DNA of 64,000 bases. It comes from JBNPEO01 sp050490315 (lineage in GTDB: Bacteria > Actinomycetota > Actinomycetes > Actinomycetales > Micrococcaceae). A program made the position numbers and the translations under genes. The number at the start of each line of letters is the position of its first letter. The first letter of the stretch is position 1. Shown here piece by piece: positions 36,747 to 45,650 of this stretch. The notes under the pieces are model-generated. The model had not been told where the DNA came from, did no database searches, and was given only the letters and a program-made list of their open reading frames with translations. The stretch spans positions 1 through 64,000 of the forward strand of contig NZ_JBNPEO010000003.1 of assembly GCF_050490315.1 (NCBI RefSeq). Direction: 5' to 3'.

Positions 36747-37073
36747 CACCGTGGCAAGCACCCAGCAAGGTAGGCGGTCAAAGGAAGTTTTGCCGCCAGA
36801 AAAGTGGCGCGCGGGCAGCCCCATAACAGTTTCACGGACGGGAGCTTGGACATACAGCAACGCTAACAGTGCACCTCGCCGCCACAAAGCATGGGATAAG
36901 CTCCCGGGCAGGATAATCTAGAGGGATATAGACCAACATGTTGAGGCCCTGCGCCACGATGCCTTGAACGCTGAAGAACCCGGTTGCGACTACGCACGGA
37001 CCCGCTGGCATCGGCTGAGCGAACTCAGTGGCCCAACATGAACTGAACTGCAAGAACGAACGAGGTAGATGAA
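36747..37073. other. Divergent intergenic region between helicase-associated gene and csp
   Basis: 327 bases without a gene. It must carry both promoters. GATAAT (36912-36917) is a candidate -10 on the plus strand but lacks a clear -35. GAGG just before the csp GTG is its ribosome binding site. The long leader ahead of csp fits the structured 5' untranslated regions of cold-shock genes, though I could not assign a fold. Confidence 0.4.
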
Positions 37074-37457
37074 GTGCCCACCGGCAAAGTGAAGTGGTAC
37101 GACAAAGATAAAGGTTTCGGATTCTTGGCCTCTGACGATGGCCAAGAAGTCTACGTTGCCGCCAACGTTCTCCCAGCTGGCGTAACGGAGCTGCGCCCGG
37201 GGACCCGCGTTGAATTTGGTGTGGCTGATGGCCGCCGTGGCGCTCAGGCGCTGGGTGTCCGCGTTTTGGACAAGGCACCTTCCATTGCCAAGGCCAAGCG
37301 CACCAATGCCCGTGACCTGGCCCCCTTGGTTCAAGATCTGGTGAGCGTTTTGGATAACCTCTCCGGAACTCTGGCCGCCGGTAAGTACCCAGAAGGCAAC
37401 AGCGCCAAGGCCATCGCTACCGCACTGCGCAAGGTCGCAGACGAGCTGGACGCTTAG
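37074..37457 (+). CDS. Cold-shock protein with C-terminal extension
   Basis: 127 residues from GTG 37074. Residues 1-67 are a CSD fold with the RNA-binding motifs KGFGFL and VYVAA. The second half (RDLAPLVQDLVSVLDNLSG to the end) is a helical extension found in the long actinobacterial Csp. Csp proteins bind single-stranded RNA and melt its structure. The normal third motif is followed by AQALGVRVLD. It is nine bases upstream of the DUF3027 gene, so they are likely cotranscribed. Confidence 0.9.
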   Translation: MPTGKVKWYDKDKGFGFLASDDGQEVYVAANVLPAGVTELRPGTRVEFGVADGRRGAQALGVRVLDKAPSIAKAKRTNARDLAPLVQDLVSVLDNLSGTLAAGKYPEGNSAKAIATALRKVADELDA

Positions 37458-37466
37458 GCCTCGCTG

Positions 37467-37964
37467 ATGACTGCTACCAATAGCGCCATTCCTGTGTGGC
37501 GGGTGGGCAAGCCGGATGCTTTTTTGGCTGATGCCGTGGACTTTGCCCGCGAAGCCATCGCCGGGATTACCGATTCGGCCAGCATCGGCGCTCATCTGGG
37601 CGCCAAGCGTGAAGGCGAACGGTTGGTGACCCACCTTTTTGAGTCAAAGCTTGCCGGTTATGGAGGGTGGCAGTGGTATGCCGTTCTCACCCGAATCTCG
37701 CGTTCCAAGGTGGTGACAGTCTGCGAGTTAGGTCTGTTGCCGTCCGCAGATTCCATTTTGGCGCCTGATTGGGTGCCATGGGCTGAGCGTGTTCGCCCAG
37801 AGGATCAGCGCGAGGACGAAGCGGAGAACTCGGACCAGGTTCAGGAAACCGCTTCTGAGATTGCAACTGATTCTGAGGGGGAGGACGAGGACAACAATGA
37901 CGAGTCAGGCAAAGCTTCGGCCGAGCCTGACGATTCCGAAGAGATCGCAGACCCGGCCGAATAA
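37467..37964 (+). CDS. DUF3027 family protein, short form
   Basis: 165 residues. FLADAVDFAREAIAGI, GAHLGAKREGERLVTHLF and YGGWQWYAVLTRISRSKVVTVCELGLLP are the DUF3027 core (~15-105), an actinobacterial family of unknown function that regularly follows csp. The C-terminal third is acidic and low in complexity (EDEDNNDES and similar). The family is usually longer, so this may be a trimmed version. Its stop codon adjoins a hairpin. Confidence 0.85.
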   Translation: MTATNSAIPVWRVGKPDAFLADAVDFAREAIAGITDSASIGAHLGAKREGERLVTHLFESKLAGYGGWQWYAVLTRISRSKVVTVCELGLLPSADSILAPDWVPWAERVRPEDQREDEAENSDQVQETASEIATDSEGEDEDNNDESGKASAEPDDSEEIADPAE

Positions 37965-37985
37965 CTGTGGCTAGCTAAGCCACAG
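37965..37985. terminator. Bidirectional terminator hairpin
   Basis: CTGTGGCT (37965-37972) pairs perfectly with AGCCACAG (37978-37985) over a 5-nt loop, between the convergent DUF3027 and serC genes. No T run. Confidence 0.45.
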
Positions 37986-38005
37986 CGGTTAAGCCACGCT
38001 GGTGA

Positions 38006-39136
38006 TTAGCCGCGCATTTGAGCTACCACGTAGTCGATGCATGCTGTCAGCGCGCTGACATCCTCGGGATCGATTCCCACGAAGGTGGCCACGCGCAATT
38101 GGTTACGGCCCAATTTGCGGTAGGGCTCGGTGTCCACGATTCCGTTGGCGCGCAGTGTCTTGGCAAGAGCTGCAGCATCGATGGAATCGTCGAAGTCGAT
38201 CGTGGCAATCACATTCGAGCGGTCTTCGGCTTTTGCCACAAACGGAGTGGCAAAGTCCGAGGCCAGCGCCCAGTCATAAATGCGCGACGCCGAATCAGCG
38301 GTACGTGCCGAAGCAAAGTCGAGCCCGCCCTCGGCATTGAGCCACTGAACTTGAGCGTCCAAGGTCACCAAAGTCGTCAACGACGGCGTGTTGTAAGTCT
38401 GGTTCAGGCGCGAGTTATCGATCGCGGTCTGAAGGTCCAAAAAGTCCGGAATCCAGCGTCCCGACTTTTTGATCCGCTCGGCGCGTTCCAGCGCGGCGGG
38501 AGAGAACAACCCAAGCCACAATCCGCCGTCGGACGCGAAGTTTTTCTGCGGGGCGAAGTAATAAACGTCAGCCTCTGAAACGTCCACCGCGAGGCCACCA
38601 GCAGCGGAAGTAGCGTCAATTAACACAAGTGAGCCATCATCGGCGCCAGCCACACGTTGCACCGGGGCAGCAACACCGGTGGAGGTTTCGTTTTGCGGCC
38701 ACGCATAAACATCCACGCCAGCCTCAGCGGCGGCAACAGGGCGAGTGCCGGGAGTCGACGAGATGATCGAGGACTCAGCCAAGAACGGTGCCTTGTTGGT
38801 GGCCGAGGCAAATTTGGAGCCGAACTCACCGAAAGTCAAGTGCTGTGCCTTGTTCTCTACAAGGCCAAAGCTTGCGATGTCCCAGAATGCTGTGGAGCCA
38901 CCAACGCCCAACACCACCTCATAGTCAGCCGGGGCCTTGAAGAAGCTGTGCAAGCCCTCCTGGACCGAGCGCACCAAGTTCTTGACCGGTGCTTGGCGGT
39001 GCGAGGTACCTAGGATGGTTGACCGAACTGCGGACAGAGCGTCAATTTGCTCCGAACGCACCTTGGACGGTCCGGCACCAAAACGGCCATCTTTGGGTAG
39101 GAGATCGGCGGGGATAGTGATGCTGCTGTTGCTCAC
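38006..39136 (-). CDS. serC: Phosphoserine aminotransferase
   Basis: 376 residues. It makes O-phosphoserine from 3-phosphohydroxypyruvate and glutamate, using PLP. The PLP lysine is K198 in YYFAPQKNFASDGGLW. RFGAGPSKVRSEQID and GTSHRQAPVKNLV open the chain in the way typical of the actinobacterial group, and NQLRVATFVGIDPEDV is near the end. It stands alone, divergent from the DtxR-type gene. Confidence 0.95.
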   Translation of the reverse strand: MSNSSITIPADLLPKDGRFGAGPSKVRSEQIDALSAVRSTILGTSHRQAPVKNLVRSVQEGLHSFFKAPADYEVVLGVGGSTAFWDIASFGLVENKAQHLTFGEFGSKFASATNKAPFLAESSIISSTPGTRPVAAAEAGVDVYAWPQNETSTGVAAPVQRVAGADDGSLVLIDATSAAGGLAVDVSEADVYYFAPQKNFASDGGLWLGLFSPAALERAERIKKSGRWIPDFLDLQTAIDNSRLNQTYNTPSLTTLVTLDAQVQWLNAEGGLDFASARTADSASRIYDWALASDFATPFVAKAEDRSNVIATIDFDDSIDAAALAKTLRANGIVDTEPYRKLGRNQLRVATFVGIDPEDVSALTACIDYVVAQMRG

Positions 39137-39384
39137 AGAGGCTCCAATAGTTGTACTCAGCTGGGCCGGCGTGGCTACCGCGTTGTGGAACCAGCCGTCT
39201 GCCTATTGTGCCGGAGTGGCGGGCTTAGACCGAAGTCGGGTGACGCAAATTCCATGAAGTGAGACTCTTTTGGACTTCTACAGGGCATTATTCGGAGTGA
39301 TTCCAAATAAGCTAAGCTACACATGGACCTGCGGCGGCGCCAAGGGCCACAGAGCTGGAAAGCGTTCGCGAGGAGTTGAGCTGA

Positions 39385-40080
39385 GTGACCGATCTCATCG
39401 ATACAACCGAAATGTATCTTCGGACCATTTTGGAACTTGAAGAAGAGAAGATCGTGGCTCTCCGGGCCCGCATTGCTGAACGTCTGCGCCACTCCGGCCC
39501 CACGGTCTCGCAAACCATTGGCCGTATGGAACGCGATGGCCTAGTAGTTGTCTCCGGCGATCGACACTTGGAACTCACCGACTTGGGCCGTGCGCGGGCC
39601 ACAGCAGTGATGCGTAAACACCGTTTGGCCGAACGTCTCCTCGCAGACGTGATTGGCCTCGAATGGGCCTATGTGCACGAGGAAGCCTGCCGTTGGGAAC
39701 ACGTGATGAGTGAGCGTGTAGAACAGCGAATCTTTGAGCTGTTGGAACACCCCACCGTTTCGCCGTATGGCAATCCCATACCCGGCCTCGAGCAATTGGG
39801 AGGGCAAGCAGGTTCGGCGTTTACCGATGGAGTGGTCTCCATGCTGGACGCCATGGAGGACTACGGTAGCGATTCCACTGTCACGGTAAGCCGCTTGGCA
39901 GAACCCATCCAGGTGGAACCGGAACTTTTGCAGCAACTCGAAGAGGGCGGCATTGGCCCCGGAGTAGTTGTCAGCTTGGAACGCGTTGGCGAATACATTT
40001 CGGTCCGAGTTGCAGGCATTGAGGGAGCGCTCGAATTGCCGCCCGAAGTGGCATCCCACGTTTTTGTCTCACTCAGCTAA
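39385..40080 (+). CDS. DtxR/IdeR-family metal-dependent regulator
   Basis: 231 residues from GTG 39385. The winged helix is DTTEMYLRTILELEEE to GPTVSQTIGRMERDGLV. Metal-binding residues follow in HRLAERLLADVIGLEW, CRWEHVMSERVE and the SPYGNPIP segment; the rest is the SH3-like domain. The Cys in EEACRWEH matches the primary site of DtxR. It should repress iron-uptake genes when iron is sufficient; the siderophore-interacting gene of this window is one possible target (inferred). Confidence 0.93.
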   Translation: MTDLIDTTEMYLRTILELEEEKIVALRARIAERLRHSGPTVSQTIGRMERDGLVVVSGDRHLELTDLGRARATAVMRKHRLAERLLADVIGLEWAYVHEEACRWEHVMSERVEQRIFELLEHPTVSPYGNPIPGLEQLGGQAGSAFTDGVVSMLDAMEDYGSDSTVTVSRLAEPIQVEPELLQQLEEGGIGPGVVVSLERVGEYISVRVAGIEGALELPPEVASHVFVSLS

Positions 40081-40133
40081 CAACGCTGGGCTGTTGGACA
40101 ACCCTTGAGTTACCCACAGCTTAGATAACGGAA

Positions 40134-40163
40134 TTGTTACTGTGGGCCGTGCGACCGTATAGT
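40134..40163 (+). promoter_or_regulatory. Predicted promoter for the M23 peptidase transcript
   Basis: TTGTTA (40134-40139), an 18-bp spacer and TATAGT (40158-40163) form a good -35/-10 pair just upstream of the riboswitch. GTAACGCT (40170-40177) pairs with AGCGTTAC (40186-40193) at the start of the leader. Confidence 0.5.
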
Positions 40164-40204
40164 TAATGAGTAACGCTGAGACATGAGCGTTACCTGATCC
40201 GGCG

Positions 40205-40432
40205 CCAAACTCTGCCAACGGACCAGTATTTTGTCCGCACATGGCAGAGGTGGGGGAACCACTTACTGGCGGCTTCGCAGCCGCCTTGGGGTGAAGTCCG
40301 TGCCAAAACCGAAGGAAACATAGACGACGCCGGCAACGGTCCGTCGTCGTACTTTTACTTCTGTTTTGAACTACGGGCCGGGTCTAGATCTCTCTGACTC
40401 GAATCCGACAGCTAACTCCGCAGGCGTTTACG
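40205..40432 (+). promoter_or_regulatory. ydaO-type c-di-AMP riboswitch 1
   Basis: The ydaO marks appear in order: AACTCTGCC pairing with GGCAGAGG, then TGGGGGAACCA, TTGGGGTGAAG and the 3' core CGAATCCGACAGCTAACTCC followed by GCAGGCGTTTACGAG. The variable middle (40285-40395) is long. These riboswitches turn cell-wall hydrolase genes off when c-di-AMP is high. The M23 peptidase starts 12 bases after it. Confidence 0.9.
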
Positions 40433-40443
40433 AGAGGGAAGAC

Positions 40444-41268
40444 TTGACCATCGAGAACGCTCGCGGCCGCCGCCGCGCTACGGCACCGGCCGTCCCCACC
40501 GCGCCATCCGCGTTGGATGCGGCACCCCGGCAAGTACGGCGTCACGCAGCGACTCGAAAAAGCGCCCTCCGTCAGTTCGCTGATCTCGCAACTGCCACCG
40601 GGGTAGCTCAAAAAGCTGGGCTTGTGCTCGGCGCAGCAGGTCTTGCTCTGGCAGTATCCTTCCCCACAACTTCAGGCCCCTTGGCCGCAGAATCCATGGG
40701 TTCCGCAGCCCCGGCGGCGGCAGTAGTAGCCGCGCCGCAGGTTGCCGTTACCGCCGATTCAGGCGCAAAAATCAGCTTCAGCCGCAGCACCGTAACAAGT
40801 ACCGTAGACCCAGACGCTAGGCTCAAGCAGCTTCTCGGCGCGCAGTCAGCGGGCAAAATAACGCCGGCAGCAGCTAAGGGAAGCTTGGGTGCACCGCTGG
40901 GCACACTGGTCCAGGCGTCGCCCTTTGGTTACCGGGTTAATCCGATTACTGGCGGCATGGGTGAGTTCCACCGCGGCCAAGACTTTGTAGCGCAGTGCGG
41001 TACGGCCGTGCATGCAGCAGCCAGCGGCAAAGTAACTTTCGCCGGCTGGCACCCCTATGGTGGCGGAAACCGTGTGGTTATTGATCACGGAAACGGTTTA
41101 GAAACCACGTATAACCACCTCTCCTCGATCAGCGTCACCGTTGGTCAGCAGCTAACGCGCGGAGAAGTTCTTGCCCTCAGCGGCACCACGGGCGCTTCTA
41201 CCGGTTGCCACCTTCACTTTGAAGTAATGGTGAACGGTGACGTTGTAGATCCCGAGGGATGGCTCTAA
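40444..41268 (+). CDS. Secreted M23 (LytM-like) peptidase
   Basis: 274 residues from TTG 40444, after GAGGG. Longer in-frame starts lie inside the riboswitch and are unlikely. A basic N-terminus and a membrane or signal segment (GLVLGAAGLALAVSFPTTSG, around 58-78) suggest secretion. A spacer leads to the M23 domain (~165-274). Its zinc ligands are H and D in GEFHRGQDFVAQCG and H-x-H in GCHLHFEVMVNG. It cleaves peptide bonds of peptidoglycan. It is the first of three hydrolase genes in a row. Confidence 0.9.
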   Translation: MTIENARGRRRATAPAVPTAPSALDAAPRQVRRHAATRKSALRQFADLATATGVAQKAGLVLGAAGLALAVSFPTTSGPLAAESMGSAAPAAAVVAAPQVAVTADSGAKISFSRSTVTSTVDPDARLKQLLGAQSAGKITPAAAKGSLGAPLGTLVQASPFGYRVNPITGGMGEFHRGQDFVAQCGTAVHAAASGKVTFAGWHPYGGGNRVVIDHGNGLETTYNHLSSISVTVGQQLTRGEVLALSGTTGASTGCHLHFEVMVNGDVVDPEGWL

Positions 41269-41394
41269 GCCCTGCCCCCAGTGGCTTGTCATATCGAAGG
41301 TCCCCGTCGTGACCTGAACGTGACATTTGATCCAAACTCCTGTACCGTCATTTACGCGTCAACTTTTATACAAGCTGACGTTCTCGAGTGGATT

Positions 41395-41572
41395 GCCTAA
41401 CTCTGCCACCGCCCGAGGTCCGTTCGCATTACATCGTCTGGCAGAGGCGGGGGAACCAACTTTGGTCTTCGTAAGAAGGCCTTGGGGTTAAGTCGTAAGA
41501 GTGTTTCTAGGAGCATTTCTACGGCCGGATGACTCCCATCCGAATCCGACAGCTCACCTCGTAGGCATTGGG
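41395..41572 (+). promoter_or_regulatory. ydaO-type c-di-AMP riboswitch 2
   Basis: CTCTGCC at the 5' side pairs with GGCAGAG, followed by GCGGGGGAACCAA, CCTTGGGGTTAAGTC and the 3' core CGAATCCGACAGCTCACCTC with GTAGGCATTGGGAGAGG. It is shorter than the first and independent of it. It controls the NlpC/P60 gene that starts 14 bases on. Confidence 0.9.
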
Positions 41573-41585
41573 AGAGGCTTCTTTC

Positions 41586-42392
41586 GTGTCTTCAAGCAAC
41601 ACCGTTGCGCGTCACCGCGCACAAGTGGCTCCTAAGAGCCCGTTCAACGCTATTTCCAAAGCTGTTTCCTCCAATGCCGGCACGGTAGGCCGTCAGGCCG
41701 CTGTTATCGCCGCAGCTTCGGGTTTGGTACTGAGCATCGGCCTCCCGGCCAACGCTTCAGAGACCAACCGTGAGGCATCCCCGGTTACGGACTTCTCGGC
41801 AGCAGCCCAGTTGACCGTTACCGCAGCACCCACTGCAGCACTGAGCTTCGAGCGCACTGTCGTCGCTTCAGAAGCTGCACCGGTTGTTGAAGTTGCAGCG
41901 CAGTCCACCGATGAGGCGGACAGCACCGCAACCGCGGACGAGACCAGCACCACTGACTCCAACGCTGACACCACCGCAGCAACGGCAACTCAGTCCACCG
42001 GTGCCGATGCTCAGGCAACTGTGCAGACGGCGTCCACCAAGAAGGACAGCGCCTCTTCGGCGGCTGCTTCAGGTCTGGTTGGACTTGCGTACTCCGGCAT
42101 CGGCAGCCCCTACGTGTGGGGCGGCACTACTCCCGCAGGTTGGGACTGCTCCGGTTTCACGCAGTGGGTTTACGCCCAGGCTGGCATCAGCATCCCGCGT
42201 GTTCAGGCATGGAACTCCATGACCCCCACGGCCAACCCGGCTCCCGGTGACTTGGTGATGCAGAATGGCGGCGCTCACGTAGGTATCTACGTTGGCAACG
42301 GCATGATGATCAGCGCGTTGAATCCCTCGCAGGGCACTATCCTGCATGCGGTTGCAGCTACGGGCTCCGCCTCGTACTTCACGCTCCGCTAA
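41586..42392 (+). CDS. Secreted NlpC/P60 cell-wall hydrolase
   Basis: 268 residues from GTG 41586, with GGAGAGG upstream. The N-terminus (ARHRAQVAPKSPFNAISKAV) precedes a membrane or signal segment (RQAAVIAAASGLVLSIGLPANA) ending in ANAS. A Thr/Ser/Ala/Asp-rich linker (~60-160) follows. The C-terminal domain has YVWGGTTPAGWDCSGFTQWVYAQ with the catalytic Cys and GGAHVGIYVGNGMMISAL with the catalytic His. It should cleave the D-Glu to diamino-acid bond in peptidoglycan stems. It is controlled by its own riboswitch. Confidence 0.92.
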   Translation: MSSSNTVARHRAQVAPKSPFNAISKAVSSNAGTVGRQAAVIAAASGLVLSIGLPANASETNREASPVTDFSAAAQLTVTAAPTAALSFERTVVASEAAPVVEVAAQSTDEADSTATADETSTTDSNADTTAATATQSTGADAQATVQTASTKKDSASSAAASGLVGLAYSGIGSPYVWGGTTPAGWDCSGFTQWVYAQAGISIPRVQAWNSMTPTANPAPGDLVMQNGGAHVGIYVGNGMMISALNPSQGTILHAVAATGSASYFTLR

Positions 42393-42492
42393 AAACCCGT
42401 TCGGGGCATACCGGCCCACCCCCAAGATGCCGGTCTGCCCAAAGCCCGATGGCTGCCTTCGCGGTGCCTGAGGAAAACGAAAGAGAGTACTA

Positions 42493-43323
42493 ATGACTAC
42501 TCGTGCAAGCAACATTGCACGGCACCGCGCCGAGGTCTCTAAGACCAACTCGCTGGCTGTCATTGCCAAGGCCGTCAGCGAAAACGCTGGTGGCATGGGT
42601 CGCCAAGCTGCGGTTATCGCTGCAGCTTCCGGCCTGGTCCTGACTAGCGGCATCGCCGCTAACGCTGCTGAGAACAACGTGCAGCGTGAGTCCACTTCTA
42701 CTTCTGCGCAGGAAGTCCACGCCGCATCTTCGGTGAAGGTTGTTGCCGCTCAGAAGACCATCGCTTTCGAGAAGGTTCGCTCTTCTTCGGTTGCTAAGCC
42801 GGCCCCGGTTGCCGCTCCTGTTGCTGCGGCTCCGGCCGTTGAAGCAACGCCTGCAGCACAGGTTCAGGCTGAGGCGACTGCAGTTACTCCGGTAGCTGCT
42901 ACCACTGAAGAAGCCCCGGCAGTACAGCAGACTGCAGCAGCTCCGGCTGCTGCAACCGCTGCTCCGGCAGCTACCTCCACCGCATCGGCTAGCGGCCAGG
43001 GTGCAGCAATTGCTGCCGCTGCTTACGCTCAGCTCGGTGTTGCTCAGGACTGCACTGCCTTGGCTACCAACGCCCTCAAGGCAGTTGGCATCAACTACCA
43101 CGGCTGGCCAGCAGGCTACTTGTCCTTGGGCCGCACGGTTTCTGCCGCTGAGGCGCAGCCGGGCGACTTGGTTTACTACGCAGACGGTGGCGCGGGCCTT
43201 GCCCACATCGCTGTTTACGTTGGTAACGGCCAGGCCGTACACGGTGGCTGGAACGGCTTCACCACGGCGCTCTTCAGCGTCAACGTTGGCTCGGGCCCCG
43301 TTTACATCCGCGTTGGCGGCTAA
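42493..43323 (+). CDS. Secreted NlpC/P60-like (CHAP-like) cell-wall hydrolase
   Basis: 276 residues. Its first 60 residues are nearly those of the preceding protein (SNIARHRAEVSKTNSLAVIAKAVSENA, then RQAAVIAAASGLVLTSGIAANA), so the two arose by duplication of the export region. An Ala/Pro-rich linker follows (~95-165). The catalytic domain has Cys in AQDCTALATNALKAVG and His in GLAHIAVYVGNGQAVHGG, but lacks the YVWGG entrance of its neighbour. No riboswitch lies in the 100-base gap upstream; it may be read through from the second one. Its substrate bond is uncertain. Confidence 0.85.
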   Translation: MTTRASNIARHRAEVSKTNSLAVIAKAVSENAGGMGRQAAVIAAASGLVLTSGIAANAAENNVQRESTSTSAQEVHAASSVKVVAAQKTIAFEKVRSSSVAKPAPVAAPVAAAPAVEATPAAQVQAEATAVTPVAATTEEAPAVQQTAAAPAAATAAPAATSTASASGQGAAIAAAAYAQLGVAQDCTALATNALKAVGINYHGWPAGYLSLGRTVSAAEAQPGDLVYYADGGAGLAHIAVYVGNGQAVHGGWNGFTTALFSVNVGSGPVYIRVGG

Positions 43324-43337
43324 TACCTGCTTGTTTG

Positions 43338-43376
43338 AAGAACCCTCGTCGCATAGCGGCGGGGGTTCTTTGTTTT
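43338..43376 (+). terminator. Intrinsic terminator of the hydrolase cluster
   Basis: AAGAACCCTCGTCG (43338-43351) pairs with CGGCGGGGGTTCTT (43357-43370) over CATAG, with two G-T wobbles, followed by TGTTTT. A clear factor-independent terminator. Confidence 0.85.
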
Positions 43377-44086
43377 AACGCTAGGCGCCCATAAATCTTC
43401 AGCGCCATTGGATCCGGCTGCAGGGCTTCTCTGGCCAAGCCTTCTCCTCCACTCCCATGCTGTCCACCCGACTTCAGCCTTGCCCGTGCAGCCACTTCTT
43501 CCCGCCGCACTCTTGTCCCTTACCCGTGCATCGCAGCTCAATTTTAGTGGCCGGAGCTCCAGGTTTTAGGCTGGTTGGCCTATGATTCCGGGGCTCACAA
43601 AACTCTGTTGGCGGCAAAGTTGAGCTGCCGCGCACACTCTCAATCGCCCGGCTGTCCCACGGCCGGCGTCCACACCGCATTGCCGCTGCGCTCACCGCAT
43701 TTCCTAGCTCCTCCCATCAGCAACACCCCGGCCTTCCAGCCCAGTTGCTGACCTTCCCGCCCATGCAGCCACAGAGAAACCCCTACATTCCGGAGGAGCT
43801 GAGCTCGGCGCTGAAGTTTTTCAAAGAGCAACTGGGCTGGAAGGAACCCAACCCGAAACAACCTAGCCCGAACAGACAGGTGACGGCCTGCATCAAGCCG
43901 AACGCGCGGGTTGCGGGCCGGTGGCGGCGGAGTGAACTTTTACCGACACAAACCGAAATCGGAGCAAAGTGAACGTGGTGTGCTGCTGGGTGTGTTTACT
44001 CTAGTTAAGTCGATCCATAACCCGGGTATGCCGGGGGCAGCCGGCCCTCGAGCCCCTCCTAGGTGCGGCCATAAAGAGGTACGTGC
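43377..44086. other. About 700 bases without a recognisable gene
   Basis: Several short frames overlap each other here on both strands. They are rich in Pro, Ser and Arg, lack ribosome binding sites and resemble nothing I know. I see no structured RNA. AGAGG at the right end belongs to the HNH gene. Confidence 0.45.
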
Positions 44087-44587
44087 ATGCGCACTCTCGT
44101 TCTGAATGCTGGGTATGAACCGCTTGCGGTAGTGACATTCCGCAGGGCGTTGGTCCTTGTCTTGGCCGGGAAAGCCAGCGTGGTGGCGGAGGATGATGAG
44201 CCTGTGGTCGGTCCGGGTGAAGTCTTCGGCAGGCCGTCCGTAATTCTCCTCAACCGCTATATCCGTCCGCGGTTTGAGCCGAGCCTTGCTGTGACTCGAC
44301 GCGGGGTTCTGCGACGTGATGGCAACCGTTGCGGTTATTGCGGCAAGTCGGCGCACACCATTGACCACATTCAGCCGCGTTCCCGTGGTGGCGAAGATTC
44401 GTGGGAGAACCTTGTGGCGTGTTGCCTTCGTTGTAACAACGTCAAGGGGAATCACACTCCGGCGGAGATGGGTTGGAAATTGCGGTTCACACCCCAGCCG
44501 CCGCGGGGAACCACGTGGCAGATCAAAGAGCTTGAGCGTCCTGCTGCTGATTGGGAAACATTTCTGGCACCACAGTCTGCCGCGTAA
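44087..44587 (+). CDS. HNH endonuclease family protein
   Basis: 166 residues. The HNH core is CGYCGKSAHTIDHIQPRSRGG with the second zinc pair in CCLRCNNVKGNHTP; the N-terminal half (LVLNAGYEPLAVVTFRRALVL) is typical of a stand-alone family present in most actinobacteria and not linked to phages. Its role is not established. Start ATG 44087 after AAGAGG. It stands alone before the molybdenum-cofactor cluster. Confidence 0.88.
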   Translation: MRTLVLNAGYEPLAVVTFRRALVLVLAGKASVVAEDDEPVVGPGEVFGRPSVILLNRYIRPRFEPSLAVTRRGVLRRDGNRCGYCGKSAHTIDHIQPRSRGGEDSWENLVACCLRCNNVKGNHTPAEMGWKLRFTPQPPRGTTWQIKELERPAADWETFLAPQSAA

Positions 44588-44627
44588 CACCACACATCTC
44601 CACGGAGCGCTGCCCTAGGCTGAGCGG

Positions 44628-45650
44628 ATGAACTTTGATGCGATCATCCTCGCCGGCGGCAGATCTTCCCGGCTCCAAGGCGTGGAGAAATCGCAGTTTG
44701 TAGTGCAGGACTCCACCCTATTGCAGCTTGCCGTCATGGCGGCCCGGGATGCTCAGCGGACAGTGGTGGTGGGCCCCAGCCAAGAACTCAGGGAGCTCAG
44801 CAGTACTGTGACTTTCGCCCGTGAGGAGCCTCTGTTTGGTGGGCCGGTGGCTGGCATTGTGGCAGGGCTTCGAGCCCTAGGTGCCGAACAAACTCGCGGC
44901 GAGACAGCAGAGTGGACCCTGATTTTGGCGTGCGATATGCCGCACGCCGCACCGGCCGTCGTCGAACTGGCCAAACAGGTCGTCGAACTGGCCAAACAGG
45001 TGGGGGAGACCGCAACGCCTCCTACCGGCACTAGTAGTACAGAACAAAAACAGTACGACGGCGCAATCGCGGTTACGCCCGACGGTCGCCATCAGTCCTT
45101 GCTCGCCATGTACCGGACCTCGTCTCTGAGTGCAGTGGCCCGTGAAATGGACCGGACCGGCAAGGCTGTTAACGCCTCAATGCGGAGCCTGCTTGCTAGT
45201 CTAGATCTGGTGGAAGTGCCGGTTGTAGAGCTCTGGGCTCGCGATCTGGATACCTTCGCTGACGCAGCCGAGCTGGGCGCCACGCCACCTGTTCCACTCG
45301 GGACTAACGCTCAAGCTCAACGCAACCGGGAGGCAACGATGAACACTCAGGACGAGGTCCTTGAACAGTGGTGCGCTGACTTGGCCCAAGCGCTGGAACT
45401 TGAGGACATCGAAGTGGATGTCCAAGGTATTTTGAATCTTGCCGGGGTCGCCGCGCACTCGGTGGTTCGTCCTGCCGCTCCGTTGACCACCTACTTGGCC
45501 GGCCTCGCCGCAGGATTGGAAGTTGGTTTGCGGGCTGGCCGTGCAGGAGAAGACTTGGACACCGAAACACTCGCTGATGCGCTTAAAGAGGCAACGGACC
45601 GAGCCCTCAGCACCGCGAAGTCGTTCTCCCGTGAATACAACGCCGAATGA
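44628..45650 (+). CDS. mobA: Molybdenum cofactor guanylyltransferase (MobA-like) fused to DUF6457
   Basis: 340 residues. The N-terminal ~220 are a MobA nucleotidyltransferase: ILAGGRSSRLQGVEKSQF is the GTP-binding loop and LACDMPHAAP the metal-binding Asp motif. It attaches GMP to molybdopterin. From about 236 the sequence NTQDEVLEQWCADLAQALEL begins a DUF6457 domain, a small helical unit common next to molybdenum enzymes in actinobacteria, here on one chain. A 21-bp tandem duplication repeats VVELAKQ. Its stop overlaps the moeA start (ATGA). Confidence 0.88.
   Translation: MNFDAIILAGGRSSRLQGVEKSQFVVQDSTLLQLAVMAARDAQRTVVVGPSQELRELSSTVTFAREEPLFGGPVAGIVAGLRALGAEQTRGETAEWTLILACDMPHAAPAVVELAKQVVELAKQVGETATPPTGTSSTEQKQYDGAIAVTPDGRHQSLLAMYRTSSLSAVAREMDRTGKAVNASMRSLLASLDLVEVPVVELWARDLDTFADAAELGATPPVPLGTNAQAQRNREATMNTQDEVLEQWCADLAQALELEDIEVDVQGILNLAGVAAHSVVRPAAPLTTYLAGLAAGLEVGLRAGRAGEDLDTETLADALKEATDRALSTAKSFSREYNAE
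44958..44999 (+). repeat. 21-bp in-frame tandem duplication in mobA
   Basis: GTCGTCGAACTGGCCAAACAG (44958-44978) is repeated exactly at 44979-44999, adding seven residues (VVELAKQ) to a helix of the MobA domain. The exact match suggests a recent event. Confidence 0.9.

Noticed and set aside
42393..42492. Third c-di-AMP riboswitch before the last hydrolase gene
   Set aside because: None of the ydaO core sequences (GGGGGAACC, CGAATCCGACAGC) is present in this gap.
43640..43861. Short minus-strand frames in the 700-base gap
   Set aside because: Overlapping frames on both strands with no ribosome binding site, low-complexity composition and no known motif.
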